64,000 nucleotides of DNA from Lycocorax pyrrhopterus obiensis (Eukaryota > Chordata > Aves > Passeriformes > Paradisaeidae). The first letter of the stretch is position 1, and every line of letters starts with the position of its first letter. The notes beneath the pieces are model-generated. The model made no database searches, was not told the DNA's origin, and worked only from the letters and a program-made list of their open reading frames with translations. Below are positions 52,401 to 61,400 of the stretch, one piece after another. Location: positions 12,790,830-12,854,829 of the forward strand of contig JACSVZ010000022.1 of assembly GCA_014706295.1 (NCBI GenBank), given 5' to 3'. The translations under genes and the position numbers were made by a program.

Positions 52401-55400
52401 TGCCTACGACTGCTACTACGACCCGGAGGTGGATCGGCACAAAGCCAGCAGGAGTCGTGAGGACAAGTTTGAAGGGGGAGGTGTTTGTATTGACTGCCAG
52501 GTAGGCCCGAAGAGCTCCTCTGGAAAAGGCTGATGCAAATGTTTGTGTTTGTTTCCGCTGTCAGCCTGGAGTTCAGCCTTGCTGGGACCTCCACCAGGCC
52601 CCTCTGTTACCTAAATTAGGTCTCTCCCTGGAAATTCAGTGTCTTTGCCGTGGATTAAAGGAGTGTGCACCAGCAATGAGAACAGCACTTGGGTTTCTAG
52701 CTGTCCCCTGGTGGTACCACTATCTCCTAAAGCTTTAGTTTGCTGAGACACTGGAATTGGGAGGGACAGGTTGCTGCCCAGCACATTGGGAAGTCCCCAC
52801 CTAGTTCACAGTGTTCTGGCATCTCCATGGATGTCTCTCTGTCCACCAAAATGCCAGTCTTCAGTCTCTGTGAAAGTGGGAAAGTAGCTCTGCCCTTCCC
52901 AAGGTGACGGTGACTGTGGTGTGGTTAAATCACGCACTGGCATGAAACATTTTGCTGTGCTTCTTGCTGGGAGGAAACAGGTTGCTGCCATCCTCCAAGC
53001 ACAAAGTGGTCAGGACATTTTACCATCTGAAGGAAGTGAAATGGGCTCGAGGTCAGGTATGAACCTGAAACTCACACTGTGTTCATGGGAGGATACAGTT
53101 TGTGGGAAATGCTTTGTTTCCAAGTCGGTGCACGTGGAAATTTGAGCAGATTTAGGTCTTTGGTGTGCTGACACTCCTGAGCTGTGTTCTCTGTAACCTG
53201 GAGCTGTTAGTTAATCTGGCAGATGAATGTCAATCCTGCAGGCAGAGGAACTGATGCCTCTCTAACCCACTGTCTTTCAGCATCACACCACGGGCATTAA
53301 TTGTGAGAGGTGCATCCCAGGGTACTATCGATCCCCCGACTACCCCATCGACTCTCCGTACATTTGCTACCGTGAGTGTGAACTCCTTTGCAGTGACATC
53401 CTCCTGGACTTGGTGACACTGGGGAGGGCGCTCTGGAGGGTTCCTGCTGTAGGGAGTCTGAGGCCTCTGTCAGTGACACTGCTGCTGGCTTGTCCCTCTC
53501 TGCAGGCTGTAACTGTGAGTCTGACTTCACCGATGGCACCTGCGAGGACCTCACTGGGCGCTGCTACTGCAAACCCAATTACACCGGGGAGCACTGCGAC
53601 GCCTGTGCCGAGGGCTACCTCAACTTCCCCCACTGCTACCGTAAGTGGGGGGCTCAGATCTGGGAGCCCACAGACCCAGCAGGTGTGGGAAGGGCCAGCA
53701 GCTCCAGCTGTGGCTCTTGGGTTGTCTTTTCCCTGTGCCATGTGGCACTCCTGTCCCAGGAGGAGTTCTTCCAGGTGGGCAAAAATCCACATTTGGCTTG
53801 GGTGGATACTGGACCAGAGCTGAACTGGTCTGAACACAGAGTCAACAGGACTCTTTCCCATTTGGCTGGAGTTTTCTCTCTCACTTTCTGTGAAAGACAG
53901 GCTAAAAAGGGCTGTAATGGATCGTTGTGTAGTGGGACATCTGTGCTTTGTTCCACGTTCCATATTTTCATTCAGTCTGTTCAGCTTTGGGACTGTCAAG
54001 CCCTTGATATTCCATCAGGATTTCTCTGAATGTGTGTGATGACCTGTGCAATGTCTCTTTCTCTGCACAGCCGTTCCAGCTTTCTCTCACAACAATACTG
54101 GAGAACAAGTGCTGCCTGCAGGACAGATAATAAGTAAGCAGTGCAATTTTCCTTGATGCTTGGGCAACGCTGTCATTTCTGTTACACCTCCCATCCAATG
54201 CAAGATCAGTTCTTCAGATTCTTGGGCACGTACGTTATACGAGGCAGCGCTGAGTGGTTGTAAGAGTACAACCAGCAGCTGAGGGTGGGGGAAAGGAAGT
54301 TTTATGATCCCCTTTTTATAGACGTGGAAACTCTAGCCTAGAGTGACAGTGTGATTTTTGTTCTGAAGTCCAGGCCATATGAGGATGTCCCTTATGCCCT
54401 CCCTGTGGGAAGCCTCTCCCAAAGGTTGTGGAGGGGCTGTGGCTGAGCTGGGAGCTCTGCTGTGGGCGCCTCTGAACAGTTGTGCACAGGCAGCCACTTG
54501 CTCTGTGTCACTTCCTCTGTTGTTCAGAAAGCTCATCCATGCTCTCATCCCTGCTCCCCTTCACTTCCCTCCTCTCTCATGCTCACTCCTCTCAGTTCAT
54601 CTACTCCCTTGTGCTTTTTTCTGTCTCTTTTCCCACCGAATCCTCCCCTGTCTCATGCTCCCCAGCACACTCCAGATAACCTTTTCCTTCCTTCTGATAT
54701 TTTGAAGTCTCTGTCTTCCAGACAGGTTTTTTCTTTCCTGAGCTGGAATTTCTCACTTCCCTTCTCATTTCCCCACCTCCCCCTCCCTCTGATTTTTGGA
54801 TGATGTTTGTCCTTCCCTATCCCAGCCCAGCACCCCACACCGCTGCTGTTGGTGACAGCAGGGCTGGCTCGGAGCCTGGGCACTGCCTGCCTGGAACACC
54901 CTGCCCTGGCAGTGGGAAGGTCTCGGGTGCAGCTGAGCGTGGAGTGACCAGAGAGAAAGCCCAAAGTTCACCCTGGTTAGCCAGAGGCTCTGATTTTTCC
55001 CACACTGCACTGAATCAGCTCTGTCTGGGCTTGTGGGAGCAGCATTTGCCTGCCCTGTGCGTTGCCCTGCTGCCCACCCTGCACCTTCACACCTGCGTGG
55101 TGCTGAGGCCTCCCAGCCACCCTGTGAGCCGGGCGTGGTTTGGTTAAAACATTTGCATCTGATAGAAAGGTTATGGAGGCAAATGCTTGAGCATTTCAGT
55201 TGCCTCTCATGGCAACTCCTGCCCTGTCCTTGAGGGCCCTCAGAGCTCGACTGACGGCCGTGTGTGGTGTCGCCTGTTGTGTGTCCCCATCCAGACTGTG
55301 ACTGCTACGCGGGTGGGACCGAAGGCAACGCCTGTCGGAAGGACCCCCGGGTGGGGATGTGCGTGTGCAAGCCCAACTTCCAGGGAACACACTGTGACCA

Positions 55401-58400
55401 GTGTGCCCCAGGCCACTACGGACCCAGCTGCCAGCGTGAGTACCCAGCGCAGCGTCCCCAGGCTCTCCCTGCTGGGCTTCTCCTTGTTCTCCACCCATGC
55501 TGGGGAGGAGGAATTCCACAGCTCCACTTCCAAGTGACAAATTCCCATGACTTCTGCACTTTTGCTGTTGCTTTCCACTCAGCCCTGACCCTCCAGCATC
55601 CTCCCAGGCTCTGGGGGGGGGCTCTTAAGGAATTCCCTATGGACATGAGCTTTGGGCCAGGCATGCTTGCTGTTAGCTCTGTTCCCCATGCTTTCTCCAG
55701 CAACTGCTCTTCTACCCCAGAGGAGCAAGCACTCTGGTTCCTTTCCTGGGAAGGCTAAAGACAAAAACCTGCTTATTTAGTAATGCCCTTGTTGCTTTGC
55801 AGCCTGCCAGTGCTCTGGCCCTGGTCAGTACGATGGCACCTGTGACAGCGAGACCGGACAGTGTCTGTGCCGGACGGGATTCGAAGGGCACTCATGTGAC
55901 CAGTGTGCTCCAGGCTACTTCAGCTACCCTCTGTGCCAATGTAAGTATCTGTCCCTCACAGGCCTGGGTGGGGACACACAGCCAGAGTGCTCTGGCAGGG
56001 GGTTGAAGGACCGGACAGTGATTTTTTGAGTGTTTTGGAGAATTTGTGCCATGGGCAGATTGATGGTTTGAACGCTCAGAACAGCACCTAATGCTTATCT
56101 GAGAAGCGCAGGACAAAGACATTTTGCCATGAGCTGTGCCCCAGGCTTGCAGCTCAGGGAGGGTGGTTTCTGTGTGTTGCAGTGTGTGGCTGCAGCTCAG
56201 TCGGGACGCTGCCGGGAGGCTGCGACTCCGCCGGGAATTGTTTCTGCAGAGCCGAGTTCGCAGGGCCGCGGTGTGAGCAGTGCAGCCCTGGGCACCACTC
56301 CTACCCCCACTGCTACGGTAAGCACCTGAACCTTCAGCTCCTGCTGCTCTGAAAAGCATACCTGTGCTTGCAAGACTTCGGTGTTTCTCAAAATCAACCC
56401 CATGTGGTTTGCACTGTGAATTTGGCAGGCTTGTTTTGGAGGTCCTGGATCATAGCAAAGCCTGGAAGACAAAGCAGTTTTTATCAGTCACACTTCCTCA
56501 TCACAACCCTGCCATGACCTGGTGTCTCAGCTTATGCCTTTTTTGTGTGTCAGTTCAGTGCATTAACCTACTAAACTGCTGGGGAACATTGAATGGGCTG
56601 TAAAAACCCCTCAGTGGCATTTTCCTGATATGGCTGTGATAATACCGCATGATTTGCCAAGGGATTAAGAAATTAATTTAGTTCTGATGGAAATGGCTAA
56701 TTCCTGGGGGGCTGAACGATGGTTCAGACCAGCAGTGCTTGGCCACAGATCACAGGGATCATCACAGTCCTGCTCTTACAGCTTGCTCCTGCGATTCCCG
56801 GGGTGCAGTGGACAACAACTGCAGCCCAGCGGGGCAGTGCCGGTGCCACGAGAATTTTGCAGGACACACCTGCAACCAGTGTGCCCTGGGCTTCTACGGA
56901 TACCCCAGCTGCACACGTGAGTAACACCTTACTGCTCTCTACTACCTGACAGGAGGGGGTAGCCAGACCGGGGTTGGTCTCTTCTCCCAAGTAACAAGTG
57001 GCAGGACAAGAGGAGACGGCCCCAGGTTGCACCGTGGGAGGTTTAGGTTGGGTATTAGGAAAAATTTCTTCACCAAAACAGTTGTCAAGCATTGGATCAG
57101 GCTGCCCAGGGCAGTGGTGGAGTCACCATCGTTGGGAGGATTAAAAAGCCGTGCAGATGTGGCACTTGGGGACATGGTTTAGTGGTAGGCTTGGAAGTGC
57201 TGGGGGAACAGTTGGATGATGATATTAGAGGTCTTTTCCAACCTTAATGAGTCTCTGATCCTGTCCATTTCTCCTGGACTATTGCTGCTGGTGCCAGGAC
57301 TGAGCAATGGCTGTGGTAGGTGCCTGCAGCCCCAAATTCTCTGACCAGCCCTCCCCAGCTCCAGGCAGAGTGTCCTCATCTCCCTCCCTGTCAGCAGTCC
57401 CGACTGGAAGCCAGATGTACTCTTATGTCTCCCAGCAAGAATTTACTGCTCATTAAAAAGTAATCCATGTTACAATTTCCCTGAAGCAACAAAAGAGCAT
57501 CATCACCCTCCTGCACTGTACTAAATGTGGACTCCTGAGCTGTGCCAGTTGGCAGAACACTCCTCCCAAATGCTGATGCCGGCAATATGCCTTTGAAGAG
57601 GCTGGAGGCAGAGATGAAGTGGTCTCACAGGAGTTCAGTAGTCACTTTTTTTTTTTGTCTCATTAAGCCATGTCCACATTGCAGAGCTGTAGAAGACCCA
57701 CAGTAAAGAAAGAAAAGATCCACCTGATTTTTATATTTTTTTTTCCATCTGTTGTCTTATGAGCAATCTTTTGCTGTTAGCCAGCATGGGGCTGTCAGCC
57801 TAGAATGTCTCCTTTGGCAGGGATTTGAGGTGTGCTGGCTGAGCAAGGAAGGCATGGGCAGCTCCCCATCAGCTTGCTGACCTTTCCTGTGATAGGGCAG
57901 TGGGATCTCTGTGCGTTCATGGGCAGCAGGTCGTGCAGGAAGCTGTGGAACCATTGCCCTGCCCTCACCCCGCTGCCCACATCCAACATCCACATCAGGG
58001 CAGACCCTGATGGCCGAATGCTGCTCTTGGGTGTTTGGGATTTTGTAGGGTCTGATACATCACTGGCGACTGACCTGGGGGGATGAGATCACACCTACCC
58101 CTTCTCCTCAACCAAAACTCTTCCCTGCCTCCTAAATACACGTAAATGTATGTGAATGGGTGTGATAAACATTGAGGTTTCTATTGTTTTTCTTAAAAGA
58201 TTGGGGTGGTTTTAACCAAAAGCAAAGAATGAGAATTTTATTTATAACCCACATTTCTGGCTGCTTTTGGTGAAGGTCAGGCAGACGAAAGAGTCTGCTG
58301 CTGGGAAGCCCTGAATGCAGCTGCAGCAGTTCTCCCCGCTCTCTTGCAGCTTGCCAGTGCTCCCGGGAGGGGTCTCTGCACGGCACCTGTGACCAGGACA

Positions 58401-61400
58401 CGGGGCAGTGCAGCTGCCGGCCCAAGGTGACGGGACTGCGCTGTGACAGCTGCGTGCCTGGCGCCTACGGGTTCCCCCACTGCGAAGGTAGCCCCTTCTC
58501 CCTGATCCCTTGGCACACTCCAGTGTCTTGGGTGCTGGTAAATGCATTTATCATCCCCCAAAAGCTTTGCAAGGGGAGAAATAACCCCAGTTAGGGACGG
58601 CCAAGGGGAGAGCTGACTCTATAAATCTGTTCTTTTACCCCTCTTTTCTAGTGGGCTCCTGTAACCCAGCAGGGTTGGAGACTGCAGATCCCTCTCTGGC
58701 CCTGGTGAGTATTAAATGAAGCCACCACAACCCCTGCAGGTCATTTTTGTGTGATCCCCTTTATCTCATGCTGGATCAGGTCCTTCCTTAAGCTCAGCCC
58801 GAAAGCATCCAGAGCAGCAGACCCCACGTTCAACCACTGTGCTGCAAATTCTCACCTGCTCTTTTCTCCCCCAGGGTTCCTGTGCATGTCTGGCATACGT
58901 TGAAGGCCCAGCTTGTGACAGATGCAAGCCTGGATACTGGAACCTGACTCCAGAGAACCCCTATGGCTGCCTGAGTAAGGAAATGGCATTTGCACAGCCC
59001 ACAAAAGTGGGAGCTTTTTGCTTGGGATGAAACATAGGGCTCATGCAATGAGTTCTGCCATTCTCAGCCCACCCTGCAGACACTTAACTTTTCATGGCCA
59101 AATAGGCAGAAAAGGCAAATGTCTTTGGTAGCTGTGTCCTCAACAGTAGCTGTCCAAAATGGAATGTGAGCCCTTGTGCGGGGCTACCTTCTACTTGACC
59201 AGTTCCTGGCTCCTCTTACCCAACCAGTATCCTCTGGTGTGGTGGGTGCTGACCCCATCAGGCATCTTCTCAGGAGCTGATTGACCTTCTGGCTTTCTTG
59301 TTCATGTCCCTCTCCCCAGGCTGCAAGTGTGACACCAAGGGCACCATCAGCGGAATCTCGGAGTGCCGGCAGGTGGGTTTGCTCCTCTGCTTCCAGGCTC
59401 CTCTGAGCGTGCTGTGTTGGGAGTGTTCAGCTCTGTCTCTCACAGCAGCTGCTGGAGACGCCCTGACGCAGCTCCCAGTGCTTGCACCACAATCTGGGCT
59501 TGCATGAGAATGTGGGATTAAGACCTGTCATAAATTAGGCACCTAAATATTTCTGGGTCTGTCCCAGGATGCCTGGATTTTTGTTTTCCTGCATTGTTGG
59601 GTAATTTAAGTTATCTGGCCCTTATCTGGCCCACCCACACGCAGGAAGCCGTGTGGAGCGTGAAACTCAAAATGCTTCTGCAGTGTCTCAGACCAGAACC
59701 CAAATAACTGAGGAACAGCTTAGCCATGACAAGCAACAGGAGGGAATGAGTTTCCATGCCTGCCTCTCTCGCAGGGCGATGGGCAGTGCTTCTGCAAAGC
59801 CAATGTGTGTGGGCAGTTCTGCTCGGCCTGCAGGGACGGCTTCTTCAACATGGAGAACGCAAATTACTTTGGCTGCCAAGGTGAGCCCCCTTTGTGGTGT
59901 ATCCAGTGAGTGAGGGGGGCCACAGGAACTGACCCCACTGCACAGACTGACTGGTTGGTGACCTTGGAGAGAAGGGGCAAGCGATGTCCCACCTCCTATT
60001 TTGGGTCATCATTTTTGGGGTGATGTGGTTTAGTGCTTTAGGGGTTTCAGTGGTAGTGCTGGGTTGTTGGCTGGAATTTGATGATCTTAAAAGTCTCTTC
60101 CAACCTTGATTCTATGATTCTATACCACAGCCCAGAGCATGGGCTGGGAATTACTGTGGATGTGGAGACCTGAGGTCATGTTTTTCCACTACTGGACACA
60201 GGTCTGTCAGGCTGGGGAGCGAACAGCCGGGTAAGGTACCCCTTTGGGTACCAGAAACTGGTGTTTGAACCACTGGTCACATCCTTGCAGCTGTGCCCCT
60301 TCCTCCTGCTGGGAGAGGGCGGGCATGGATACACGGGGTTGGCCACTCTCCACCATGTCCATGGGAAGAGGTAAAGGAGGAGATCCGGCTGCTCTGAGCC
60401 ATCCCACGCAGTGCTGGCAGGGCTGGGAGGAGGGAGCGAGGCTGTGGCTGGTGGCAGGGCTGCGGCGCCCGGCCGTGAGGGTTTGCAGACCTTGTTCCCT
60501 CAGCCGCCTGGAAATAGCTCGGCGCTGAGGTGGAAGAAGAGTCGATCCAAGTGGGTCCGGGGCCAAATATGAAAACGGATACAATGGAATAAAAATAGTG
60601 GCCCCAGGCTCCCCACCCGCTGGGATGTGCCTTTGATTAGCGACCAGGAGCTCGTTAACACGGCGGGAATGTAAACAGGCGCTTCCTCCCGCAGGCTGCC
60701 GGTGCGACGTCGGCGGGGCGCTGGGGCCGTCCTGCGAGGAGCGGAGCGGAGCCTGTCGCTGCCGGCAGAGCACACGGGGTCCCACCTGCACCCAGTAAGC
60801 TGCACCTTGGCGTGCTCTGCCTCCCACGGTGTCCTCTGCCACCATGGGGATGGGGACCTCGTCGTCCGGGCTGCTGTCGCATCAGCCGCGTGCCCGGCGG
60901 AGGTGTCCTCTTGCCACTCCCTCCGGGTAGCCCAGCAGGTAACGGTGCTCTCTCTTTTCCCCAGACCGGCACAGGACCATTATTTCCCTGACCTTCACCA
61001 CTTGAAGTTCGAGCTGGAGGAAGGCACCACGCCGGCCGGCCGGGCCGTGCGCTTTGGCTACAACCCCCTGGAGTTCGAGGGCTTCAGCTGGCGAGGATAC
61101 GCACAGATGTCCTCCATCCAGGTACACCTGGGGGCTGCAGCCCAGCCCAGCTCCCCCTGGGGAGGACTGATGTACTTTTGGCACACATCTTTCACCCCAA
61201 GTGCTCCTGAAACCCCCAAAGTCACAGGATGGCCAACATAAACAGCACAGTGTATATATAGCCTGTTTGTGCAGATATTTCCTGTAGTGCTGGGGGTGGC
61301 ATAGACTGATGAGGGGAAGGATCCTAAATTGGGAATCCCGTGACATCCTAATCCATTTAGACAAAGGTGGTAGCATGGTGATTACTTACAGGGATGTCTA

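Noticed and set aside
53367..53999. 210-codon minus-strand open frame
   Set aside because: It is the antisense shadow of LE3 exon 10 and its flanks, with no independent support.
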